A stretch of 42,889 nucleotides of DNA from positions 1 to 42,889 of the forward strand of contig CANHQR010000028.1 of the NCBI GenBank assembly GCA_947462815.1, written 5' to 3'. The notes under the pieces are model-generated. The model saw nothing but the letters and a program-made list of their open reading frames with translations. It ran no database searches and was not told where the DNA came from. The translations under genes were made by a program, and so were the position numbers. This stretch comes from Pseudobdellovibrionaceae bacterium (GTDB taxonomy: Bacteria > Bdellovibrionota > Bdellovibrionia > Bdellovibrionales > JAMPXM01). Positions 36,401-42,889 of this stretch are shown piece by piece; positions within the stretch are counted from its first letter, which is position 1, and every line of letters begins with the position of its first letter.

Positions 36401-36524
36401 GCAAGCCGGTGGCCGCTTGATCGGCGTTATTTCTCACGTCGGCGAGCTCAAGCAACTGATCCGTCACCAACTCGAGATCGTCAAAGACGCTCAGGGTTCG
36501 CACGCGATCTGGCGGTCGCGCTAG
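33435..36524 (+). CDS. sbcC: SbcC ATPase subunit
   Basis: 1,029 residues: N-terminal Walker A ('GRTGAGKTS', about 36-44), two long coiled coils, a central zinc hook CPVC (Cys478, Cys481), then the C-terminal signature 'FTLSGGES' and Walker B 'ALFIDEGFGTLD'. It is the SMC-like ATPase that holds DNA ends for SbcD. A Lys/Gln-rich insertion ('DQNKDQKQDQEKEQ') follows the hook. Coupled to sbcD. Confidence 0.96.
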   Translation: MKVHRLVLQAFGPYANQVEIDFAHLAEGGLFLISGRTGAGKTSLLDGICFALFGHASGEEREGKTLRSDFAPNDRPTEATLEFSLGQRLYRVRRSPTQYLKKQRGEGLTESRTSAELWQCEDPLGAASPSSSTNWRSLAAQSKAVDQRVEELLGMDEKQFRQVICLPQGRFREFLNANSADREKILERLFQTERFKKFQEHLTGRVRIIQQEREQTGRGLLARLEATGLSQVDELVPQMHQLKSGLQDAKNRESALQAAVDLAARRAQFAERSVEAHRRRELLSQQLPQLESEGQELQRLEDELQTLHEVIPKLHRLEQWQKLDRECQQLRQKSERIQSELTVLAPQQLQQQKTLQELLERESEIRIDDERIAELRVRHDQLKRQLQLEQQIQSEQGELKVKAREIEDLEIQLRQAQARLMDWQIDRETQLRGLLQKLNQRALQIDQELAAQLEEQSRLESQLFSVRLSQHLRDGEACPVCGSAAHPEPAHLRLASKIDTTSDSEVLQKRAKLDQNKDQKQDQEKEQAPQLEQDALRAEMKILEQLRVAIEIECSEIDLWWQHEAIGSHRQRPSLATSPLPKQTMTQPAPKLTQESSKLIHSLRTDFAKFRQKLEELRIRSQTSRSKHESDHQRLEKLREDLERQLKDWGTESRDLQSLVNTGKSLREKVDSHRRQLHEQQQKLSELEKYLAAKASELKNYGEWLQARAGESAELNRELDESGLPEADREAFFHLWKPKAEKAISAAALRQKRDEFLQRRARTTSELEQIETVLKELARELDHGLSGLPKQNQELQAYLLALQKQRSQLKSAQDEIASQNSRLVQIVELQRWVAEKQQALQVLEQQFARAKNLSDLVSGDRQANSLGVPLSRFVLQSRFDEVLKQANTRLRRMSRGQFQLLRPPQTHNQAQAQGLDIVVEDAATGTQRPAFTLSGGESFMAALALALGLADVVQADAGGRPLDALFIDEGFGTLDTESLDLALQTLMELQAGGRLIGVISHVGELKQLIRHQLEIVKDAQGSHAIWRSR

Positions 36525-36841
36525 CCGAAGGGTTGCTGAATCAGTCGCAGCCTCCCCGCGTTCGCTCGTTTCAAACTGGGACACAGAGCTTACGGAATTG
36601 TGAAGTTTGGGCTTCAAAACGAATCAGATCGAGAAAGATCGGCCAAACCGTCAAGTCGATCGGCGATTTTGCCGAATTATTAAGAACTCGATGAAAGTCG
36701 AGTTCGTGGTGATCTTGAGCCGCGAAGCTCTCAAAACCTTCGGACAAATTCTCCGATTTTAACGTTAAGAGTCGGAAAGAGTCAGATGGTTCCACAGCTT
36801 CAGCCGCATCAGCCGACACGAATGAAACAGGAAGGATACTT
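36525..36841. other. 317-bp intergenic region with hairpin and palindrome
   Basis: No convincing gene. GAACTCGA/TCGAGTTC (36684-36705) forms a perfect 8-bp stem with a six-base loop. TTAACGTTAA (36759-36768) is a perfect palindrome about 75 bp upstream of the next start, flanked by near-symmetric TCCGA and TCGGA, and looks like an operator. Confidence 0.45.
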
Positions 36842-37984
36842 GTGGTACGTCAGCTCTCGGATCCTCAAAGTGTTGTGTCGTCTGAAAATTCGGTCGGTGG
36901 CGAACTGTTAAGCCGCCTGTCTCGTTCGCTTCAAGATCAATTCTCGGAGGACCTTTTGATTCAGGGTCCTGAATCTGCGACTTTGCCTCAGCAGCCTTCG
37001 ATCGATTCAGTCATTGAGATCCGCAATCACGGGATCCCCTCATGGACAGCGCGGGTTTCGCAGCGGCCCTCTGAAAACAATGCTCACCAGATTCTGGTTG
37101 AGACCAACATCGAAGTGTTCCCCAACGCCATTCAAAGCCTCGACCAAGACTCACTGCTTCGTCTGACCGCCAATGAGAATCTCGGTCTTCGCGGTGTCAG
37201 TGTGGTCGCGGAGATCCGCGAATCGCAGCGCATTCTCCGCCTGCGCTCGACTTACCTGACGCAAGTCGCGGCTTCACGCGACGAAGAAGAGAACATGGCG
37301 ATCGATCTCATGACTTGCTTGCGATACGCGCAGACGTTGGAGGATCGCATTACGGGCTGCAGTGTGGCCGGGCAATTCTCGTTTGAAATGTATGCGACCC
37401 GCTACGAACAAGCCGGCCGTCAGCCCATCCGCTACACAACAGAATCGAGCAGCGTTTTCACGGGAAGCACCGAGCGTGTGTTCGGACAGGTTTGCGAAAT
37501 TTTGTCTTCGGACTTTTCGTTCCAAGTCAACCGCGTCTCTTCGCAAACGGCGATGATCTCCATGCCGGGAGCCGACTTGCAAATTGTCGGCAAGATCCCC
37601 GAGGAAATCCCGATGTTCACCTGCTCAGCACCTTTAATTCAAATGAACGACTCCATGCGCTTTCAAGATCGCCAGATTTGGGCCATGCTCAACCAGCTCA
37701 ACGCAGAGAGCGAACATGGTCATTTCGAGTTTAACCCCTTCGATCGCGTGCTCAGTTTTGCGAGCTGGAAACATCTGACCAACGATTTGCGACACTCCAG
37801 TTTCGACCACGTGGTTTTGGCGGCCGTTCATGCCTTCGCGAAGGCGCAAAATATGTTGCTCAGCGCCCCGGAGCGCGTGCACACGCCAACCGCCGATCTC
37901 TTCGTTGATCACGACGATAATTTTCTCAACGACGATGACCCACCGCCCTCAGGAAAAATCGAAATTCCGCGAAAGGCCGTCTAA
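36842..37984 (+). CDS. protein with two YbjN-like domains
   Basis: 380 residues, no signal peptide. Two segments (about 95-175 and 265-345) share a pattern of a helix, a beta hairpin ending in a conserved-looking 'LRLRST/LSFASW' strand, and a long helix ('LMTCLRYAQTLEDRI', 'VLAAVHAFAKAQNML'), like YbjN or type-III-chaperone folds. The N- and C-termini are disordered; the C-terminus is very acidic ('DHDDNFLNDDD'). GTG start with an AGGAAGG site. The fold call is by pattern only. Confidence 0.6.
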   Translation: MVRQLSDPQSVVSSENSVGGELLSRLSRSLQDQFSEDLLIQGPESATLPQQPSIDSVIEIRNHGIPSWTARVSQRPSENNAHQILVETNIEVFPNAIQSLDQDSLLRLTANENLGLRGVSVVAEIRESQRILRLRSTYLTQVAASRDEEENMAIDLMTCLRYAQTLEDRITGCSVAGQFSFEMYATRYEQAGRQPIRYTTESSSVFTGSTERVFGQVCEILSSDFSFQVNRVSSQTAMISMPGADLQIVGKIPEEIPMFTCSAPLIQMNDSMRFQDRQIWAMLNQLNAESEHGHFEFNPFDRVLSFASWKHLTNDLRHSSFDHVVLAAVHAFAKAQNMLLSAPERVHTPTADLFVDHDDNFLNDDDPPPSGKIEIPRKAV

Positions 37985-38058
37985 AAATTGCCGACTTCAA
38001 GAGGGCTCGCGCTAAGGTCGACTTGACCGCGTGAAAAACTCGCGCCTAAGTCCCCTCT

Positions 38059-38847
38059 ATGAAGAAGCGTTTAGCGAAGTCGACTCCGAGCTCTCAAACA
38101 GTCGCGAAGAAGAAGTTGCCTCGAGCTCCATCCCGAAAGACTTCGGCTTCAGCGCGAAGTTCGCCACCGGCCTTTAGGCTCCTTCAACGCGATCGCCTCG
38201 CTGTTGCCCTCTGGCTGCGTGATCGGCTCGCGGAGCGATACCCCGAAACCCCCGTGCCCTTGCACCATCGGGACGCTTACACACTTTTGATTGCCGTCCT
38301 TCTCTCGGCACAATGCACGGACGCGCGTGTCAATACCGTCACACCTCAACTCTGGAAATTGGCGGATACACCGGAAAAGATGGCCGTCCAATCAGCGAAA
38401 GACGTGGAAAGTCTGATTCGATCTTGCGGACTCGCGCCGCAAAAATCGAAAGCCATCGTCGAACTCTCCAAGATTTTGGTCCGACTTCACAAAGGACAAG
38501 TGCCGCGCGACTTGCATCAGCTCGAAGAGTTACCTGGCGTCGGACACAAAACGGCGCAGGTGGTGATGGCCCAAGCTTTCGGTGTCCCCAGCTTTCCCGT
38601 CGACACCCACATCCATCGTCTCGCGGCTCGTTGGGGCCTAAGCTCCGGTAAAAACGTTCTGCAAACCGAGCGAGATCTCAAACAGCTCTTCGCTCCGGAA
38701 GACTGGAACGCCTTGCACTTACGAATCATTTTCTACGGTCGCGAGCACTGCACAGCTCGCGGCTGCGATGGGCCTCGAGCCCATCGACAAGGCGGCCGCT
38801 TGTGTCCTCTTTGCTCAGCCTTGGCGACCTCGAGCTGGCGATCCTAG
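38059..38847 (+). CDS. nth: endonuclease III (DNA glycosylase/AP lyase)
   Basis: 262 residues. The HhH-GPD core has Lys164 ('LPGVGHKTA') and Asp182 ('VDTHIHR'), 18 apart as in E. coli Nth. It removes oxidised pyrimidines from DNA. The N-terminal ~40 residues are a Lys/Ser-rich extension not found in the short E. coli enzyme. The C-terminal Cys pattern (231, 236, 249, 252) differs from the canonical C-x6-C-x2-C-x5-C iron-sulfur loop; an 8-bp-arm palindrome in the DNA falls between the second and third Cys. The gene ends 18 bp before a repeat element. Confidence 0.9.
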   Translation: MKKRLAKSTPSSQTVAKKKLPRAPSRKTSASARSSPPAFRLLQRDRLAVALWLRDRLAERYPETPVPLHHRDAYTLLIAVLLSAQCTDARVNTVTPQLWKLADTPEKMAVQSAKDVESLIRSCGLAPQKSKAIVELSKILVRLHKGQVPRDLHQLEELPGVGHKTAQVVMAQAFGVPSFPVDTHIHRLAARWGLSSGKNVLQTERDLKQLFAPEDWNALHLRIIFYGREHCTARGCDGPRAHRQGGRLCPLCSALATSSWRS

Positions 38848-38865
38848 GGCGGAGAGCGCTTATGA

Positions 38866-39008
38866 AGTGGGCCACTTGATTGTGCTGACCCCAATCTATC
38901 TCTCGAGCCCCGGCACATCCGGCGCGTTTTCGAGTCCATCGAAAGTAACTTAAACAAACAAAATCATTTGCTATTCGAACTTTCTGAGCACAATCAAAGG
39001 GCCCAGCT
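38866..39008. repeat. small palindromic element, copy 2
   Basis: 143 bp. The left end has the palindrome AAGTGG-G-CCACTT (38865-38877) then GATTGTGCTGACCCC; the right end is GAGCACAATCAAAGGGCCCAGCT. The ends are inverted repeats (about 17 of 22). Homologous along its length to copy 1 with one base of length difference, the middle being more diverged than the ends. Lies 18 bp after the nth stop. Confidence 0.75.
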
Positions 39009-39339
39009 CAAGGTCCTAACGCACCCACGCGTAGTTTCGGAACGCCTCGTCATGAGGTGCCAAAGTGGAACTTTTCTTTTGGCCAAGCTCAGAATTTTAG
39101 CAATGATCTTAGGCGAAGCTTCGGCTGAAGGATCAGCCAAAGCTCGATGTCCCTCAGGCCAGTTAAGATCGAGAGCGGAGCGCGCCCCACTCGGGACGCT
39201 CTTCCAAGCTCGACGGAGTTCAGGAATAGAACTTCTCCCTTCTGTGCCGCTGATGGCCATCGAAACAACCGCAAATCGCGGCATCGCTGCCCTTTGCGGA
39301 AACACCGCTGATCGCGGACCCAAGGAGAGGGGAAAGACC
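39009..39339. other. 331-bp region with a strong hairpin, no clear gene
   Basis: Open frames on both strands cross this stretch but neither resembles a known protein, and the plus frame lacks a ribosome site. At 39117-39144 there is a 12-bp stem with one mismatch and an AGGA loop (arms AGCTTCGGCTGA and TCAGCCAAAGCT). It might hold a small RNA or a decayed insertion next to copy 2. Confidence 0.35.
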
Positions 39340-40257
39340 ATGTCGTCGAGAACATTTAGGGCGCTCACGCGCCGCGCATTTACCACCACCGCACTGCTCG
39401 CAAGCCTCAGCGTTTCGCTAAGCCCCGCCCAAGCCCACACTCTTTGTGAGGGCTTCCTACCGGAAAACGACATGCGGATCCCGGTTGGCTTCAAAGGTAG
39501 CTTCCGCGGTCTTTCCGGCAGCGGCATTACCGAGCCAGAGTTCAACGATGTCTTAAATCGCCTCGATAAAATCTACGCTCCGATCGTCCGCAAAGAAGGC
39601 GGCAATCTTCAGATCAAACGCCTGTGGTCGGATGCGACAGTGAACGCCTCGGCTCAGCAGATTGGTACGAGCTGGGTGCTCAACATGTACGGAGGCTTGG
39701 CTCGCCATCCCGCTACGAATGTCGAAGGCTTTGCGCTCGTGGCCTGCCATGAGATGGGCCATCACATTGGCGGCGCACCCAAGATCGCCGGCTGGTTTGG
39801 TGCCAATGGCTGGGCAACAAACGAAGGAGGATCGGATTACTTCGCGACTCTCAAGTGCTTGCGCTTGATGTTTGCAACCGACGACAACGAAGCCATCCTC
39901 AATCAGCGGCCACCGGATGCTTACGCTGCTCAACTTTGCGACAAACAGTTCGCGCGCCCCGAGGATCGCCTGTTGTGCAAACGCATCAGCCTCGGTGGAT
40001 CGTCGGTCGCTGGCCTGTTCCAGGCACTGCGCAAAGAAACGACACCGCCGCGCTTTGACACTCCCGACACGTCGCGAGTTCGCAAGACCAATGATAACCA
40101 TCCAGCGACACAGTGCCGCTTGGACACTTACTTGGCCGGCGCACTCTGCCCCGTCGACGTCTCCGTGGGTTTGAGCAACTCGGACTACCGACAAGGCTCT
40201 TGCGTGGAAGGTGCCGATGCGATCGGCTTCCGCCCTCGCTGCTGGTTTGCACCCTAA
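39340..40257 (+). CDS. secreted gluzincin-like metalloprotease
   Basis: 305 residues from the ATG at 39340, which has a GAGAGGGG site 7 bases upstream. Basic start and signal peptide (cleavage near 'PAQA|HTLC'). Zinc motif 'CHEMGHHIGG' (about 130-140) with a downstream 'NEGGSDYFA' (about 157-165) whose Glu could be the third ligand, as in gluzincins; the match is closest to M48-like peptidases but without their membrane helices. Eight or so Cys residues suggest disulfides. The open frame extends upstream to 38968, but that part is unlikely to be translated. Confidence 0.75.
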   Translation: MSSRTFRALTRRAFTTTALLASLSVSLSPAQAHTLCEGFLPENDMRIPVGFKGSFRGLSGSGITEPEFNDVLNRLDKIYAPIVRKEGGNLQIKRLWSDATVNASAQQIGTSWVLNMYGGLARHPATNVEGFALVACHEMGHHIGGAPKIAGWFGANGWATNEGGSDYFATLKCLRLMFATDDNEAILNQRPPDAYAAQLCDKQFARPEDRLLCKRISLGGSSVAGLFQALRKETTPPRFDTPDTSRVRKTNDNHPATQCRLDTYLAGALCPVDVSVGLSNSDYRQGSCVEGADAIGFRPRCWFAP

Positions 40258-40282
40258 GCGGTTTCAGTGCTAAATTCGCGTG

Positions 40283-42889
40283 ATGGCCTCAACCTCACGC
40301 CCTAGCGCAGATTCCAATCCCAACGCGATCTCCCCGAACGCGCTTGTCGGAATCGTCCTCGCCCAGAACTTTGCCAAACGCTTCGGTCGCACCGAGGCGT
40401 TTGTGCTTCCTGAACAAGCGATTTGGAATTCTCGTCGTCAAGTCATTCCGGCCTCACTTGCCCTCACCGACGGTGAGCTGAGCCCCAATTGGGTTTCGCC
40501 ACTTTGGCGACCGAACGACGTTCCCCTCCTGTACCATCCCGATCATGGCGGCTCAGCTTCACGAGGGGTGGCCACGACGATGGAGTGGATGGACGCCGAA
40601 GCCCAAGGCTTGCAGTATTTGTTCGCCGATGGACTTTGCCTCACCGCCGCTGAACTCCTCCGACATCCGCGCGGCCGCGAAATCCCTCGGCCGCTTTTGC
40701 CTCTGAGCTTGCAGCTGCGACCCGAGTTTGAACGCGCGCAATTCGCGCATCGCATGCCACCGGGAGCCCTGCGTCCTCACTGGCTCGCGACTTCGGATCA
40801 GTGTATCGCCTCCGTGCTTGCGGCGGTCGAGCGCCTCAACAAAACCCTGTTTGCCGAGGATGGTCACGAGGTCAAAATCTTCTTTACGACCTCGGCGGAC
40901 AAAAGACGCGAACGCACAGCTTTGCGACTCGATGGACTCGATACGCGTTGGGCTGAGGGAACCCTCATCTGGCGCGTGACCACCAACACCGACGCCAGCA
41001 CGTTGATTTCCGAAGATAACGAAGTCGCGCCTCGCATCTCCCGCGGCGAAGTGCGCATTCGCCTCGACGTCCCCGACGATTTCGCAACCGACACGTATCG
41101 ACTGGATCCGATCTCGGGGCGACTCCAATTTCACAACTGGCGAGAACGACTGGATGCCCTTCGCGCTCAGCTCAGCTTGAGCCTGCAAGTTCGGCCACAA
41201 TCAGAGCCCAACGAAACCTCGCCGGAGTCGAATTCTTCGAACGCCGCTTCAGCGTCGTCGACACCTCCAGCAATTGCGGCCGCTCCCCCGACTCAACCGA
41301 TGAGCTTAACCGACGAAGACGGCAGTTTACGCGTGCGCGGGCATGCGCAGATCCAGGCCTTGATTCGCGAACTTGAGACGCAGACTTCACAAACCGGAGA
41401 TCGCCTGCAGATCGAGCCGCGCCAAGTGACGCTTGAGCCGTCGGAGATCTTGCCTCGGCTTGCGATCTCTGGCGATGCCACCTTTCGCCTGCGCTTTGCT
41501 CTTCGGCTCCCCAAAGAACTCTCGGGAGAAGGCGCTCAGGACTCCCCGCCGCGACTGGAGGCCCATGGCTTCCCGCGCGCGATGAATTACTTGATCTACA
41601 TGTTGCACTCTGGTTTTGGCGCAACAACGGGCTTTGCCAACACGCAGATCGCGCATCAGCGCCGTGGCCTCAAGCGCGAACGGGACTTAAAACTGCTGCG
41701 ACACATCGGCTTTGCGAACTTGTTGTTTTTTGAAGCGTCCTCTCTGGCATTGGGACTACCGGGCTCCGATGGTGAGTTGATTCCGAACGCGCAGGCCTTG
41801 CGACACCGCCTCTACGCTAAGTTTGCAGCCTTCGTCTCGAAGGGAGATCAGTGGAATCCCCAAGCCGAAAGCGATGAGCCTCGCAGCTTCGAACATCTCG
41901 TGAGCGAGGGCTTGATCGCAATTTTGGACGGACTGATCGATCAGATTCTCGACGACGGGCGACCTGAGAAATGCTCTCACATTTACATTCCTGAAGGCGA
42001 AGTCGCACTTCCTGGCGTCTCGCGCTCCGTCCTGAGGCTCTTGCGCGCTCTCGTGGGAGACCTCGCCAATGAATCCGCGGGCGCTTGCTTCACAAAAGTT
42101 CGCTCCCAGGCTTTTGAAAACTTCTTCCACAATCGTCCGGGCTTCGATCGAGAGGATTGGGTGATTCGGCCTGAATTGCCTGCCGAGGCCGATGCCCGAT
42201 TGATCTACACGCCCGGCGTGAACGAGCGTTTTGTGATCCCGACGGCTAAACTCCCCCCTCGCGGAGCCCAGCTTTTGAGCTTGGCCCATTTTGGCTTTGA
42301 GCTCTCACTGGATGGAAAGTCGGTTGAGAAAATTCGCGAAGGTGAATTCCGCCCCGAGTTTCAACTCACGGAAGGCGTCAACCAACAAGACGTGCAGAGC
42401 TTGGCCCTCGGCAATCGCAAAATCGATTGGTTCGAATTGCATCCCAAATTCTTCTTCAAGGGCAAAGAGCTGGCCGTTGAAGATGCGCTGCGCTTGTCGC
42501 GCGAAGGCGTGATCGAGTTTGAGGGCCGCTACTATTTGCTGGAGCAAAAGGAGCTTCCGAGCCTCAAGCGCCTCACACGGTTCTGGGAAAGCCTGCATGG
42601 TGGTGGCGACCCCCTCGCCGAACCGACCAAACGTCGCCGAACGGAGGAGACGTTCTTTCAGCTGCCTCGATCTCGCGCTCTCGAACTGCTCGCGTTGCGT
42701 GCCTCGGGAATCGACATTCAAGGCGGCGAACGCTGGAAAGAGATCTGCGAGTTTTACGATCGTCTGGATCAGGTACGAGAACCACTCCAACTTCCAGAAA
42801 CCTTTAAGGCCCAACTTCAGCCCTATCAAATGACGGGTGTGCAATGGCTCGACGATGTTCGCCGACTGGGTCTCGGTGGAATTTTGGCC
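40283..42889 (+). CDS. SNF2-family helicase, N-terminal part (runs off window)
   Basis: The frame is open for all 869 codons from the ATG at 40283 to the end of the window. The last ~28 residues ('LQPYQMTGVQWLDDVRRLGLGGILA') are the opening of a SNF2/Rad54 ATPase domain, just before Walker A. The first ~835 residues are an unusually long accessory region: no SWIM zinc-finger pattern was noticed, a low-complexity Ser/Pro/Ala linker lies at about 310-340, and several beta/alpha segments follow. Probably a DNA-translocating remodeller or repair ATPase. No clear ribosome site. Only the helicase call rests on strong sequence evidence. Confidence 0.8.
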   Translation, partial: MASTSRPSADSNPNAISPNALVGIVLAQNFAKRFGRTEAFVLPEQAIWNSRRQVIPASLALTDGELSPNWVSPLWRPNDVPLLYHPDHGGSASRGVATTMEWMDAEAQGLQYLFADGLCLTAAELLRHPRGREIPRPLLPLSLQLRPEFERAQFAHRMPPGALRPHWLATSDQCIASVLAAVERLNKTLFAEDGHEVKIFFTTSADKRRERTALRLDGLDTRWAEGTLIWRVTTNTDASTLISEDNEVAPRISRGEVRIRLDVPDDFATDTYRLDPISGRLQFHNWRERLDALRAQLSLSLQVRPQSEPNETSPESNSSNAASASSTPPAIAAAPPTQPMSLTDEDGSLRVRGHAQIQALIRELETQTSQTGDRLQIEPRQVTLEPSEILPRLAISGDATFRLRFALRLPKELSGEGAQDSPPRLEAHGFPRAMNYLIYMLHSGFGATTGFANTQIAHQRRGLKRERDLKLLRHIGFANLLFFEASSLALGLPGSDGELIPNAQALRHRLYAKFAAFVSKGDQWNPQAESDEPRSFEHLVSEGLIAILDGLIDQILDDGRPEKCSHIYIPEGEVALPGVSRSVLRLLRALVGDLANESAGACFTKVRSQAFENFFHNRPGFDREDWVIRPELPAEADARLIYTPGVNERFVIPTAKLPPRGAQLLSLAHFGFELSLDGKSVEKIREGEFRPEFQLTEGVNQQDVQSLALGNRKIDWFELHPKFFFKGKELAVEDALRLSREGVIEFEGRYYLLEQKELPSLKRLTRFWESLHGGGDPLAEPTKRRRTEETFFQLPRSRALELLALRASGIDIQGGERWKEICEFYDRLDQVREPLQLPETFKAQLQPYQMTGVQWLDDVRRLGLGGILA

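Noticed and set aside
36571-36819. 82-codon minus-strand frame after sbcC
   Set aside because: No ribosome site or recognisable domain, and it would contain the operator-like palindrome and hairpin.
14384-39008. composite transposon bounded by the two small elements
   Set aside because: The 24-kb interval holds ordinary chromosomal genes in several operons, the copies are diverged, and there is no transposase.
38968-39339. upstream extension of the metalloprotease frame
   Set aside because: The first Met lies inside element copy 2 and lacks a ribosome site, while the internal ATG has both a ribosome site and a signal peptide.
38994-39545. 183-codon minus-strand frame crossing the start of the metalloprotease gene
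   Set aside because: It overlaps the well-supported signal peptide and ribosome site of the protease gene; no known domain.
1-42889. tRNA, rRNA, CRISPR, prophage or known defence system
   Set aside because: No cloverleaf, rRNA, regularly spaced repeats, integrase or defence genes were recognised on either strand. SbcCD is treated as normal DNA repair here.

Overview
The window (about 42.9 kb, GC in the mid-50s by eye) reads as a chromosomal segment of a Gram-negative bacterium with an outer membrane: there is a TonB-dependent receptor with its own ExbB/ExbD/TonB energiser, several proteins with signal peptides, and a putative exo-muramidase. The mixture (Ski2-like helicase, TtpC/DUF3450-type TonB2 genes, response regulators with coiled-coil tails, NamZ-type muramidase, secreted M28 and gluzincin-like proteases) would fit a member of the Bdellovibrionota/Oligoflexia or a related delta-like lineage. 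That is an inference from gene content; no marker gene here settles the taxonomy. No rRNA, tRNA, CRISPR array, phage or intact insertion sequence was recognised.

Layout. 144-6740 (minus): a four-gene run of an AMP-forming acid ligase, a UbiA-like membrane prenyltransferase, a large rifampin-phosphotransferase-like dikinase and a GNAT-type acyltransferase. It looks like a pathway for a modified lipid or prenylated metabolite and has four 13-bp repeats in front of its first gene. 6899-9823: small membrane protein, secreted protein of unknown function and a secreted M28 aminopeptidase. 10112-10840: a response regulator interrupted by an in-frame TAA. 10874-14349: Ski2-like helicase divergent from a beta carbonic anhydrase.

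14528-25044 (minus): a TonB2-like uptake locus. A secreted beta-helix protein is followed, after a strong terminator, by a large TonB-dependent receptor, an ankyrin lipoprotein, ExbB, ExbD, a DUF3450-like coiled-coil protein, a TtpC-like protein lacking the proton-channel domain, TonB and a TPR protein. Overlapping or closely spaced start/stop junctions suggest that most of these are co-translated. 25317-31263: a metallophosphoesterase with a PilZ-like tail, a membrane protein of unknown function, an EamA exporter, a NamZ/DUF1343 muramidase and a DOMON-like protein coupled to a histone-deacetylase-like hydrolase (to 32123). 32230-38847 (plus): sbcD-sbcC, a protein with two YbjN-like domains, and endonuclease III. 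39340-42889 (plus): a secreted HExxH metalloprotease and the start of a SNF2-family helicase that runs off the window.

Between the genes lie two full-length diverged copies (142-143 bp) of a small element with inverted-repeat ends, and one end of a probable third copy. Each lies just after a stop codon. The items most worth checking are the ligase/UbiA/dikinase/GNAT operon, the phosphatase-PilZ fusion, the interrupted response regulator, the small palindromic element family and the channel-less TtpC-like protein.
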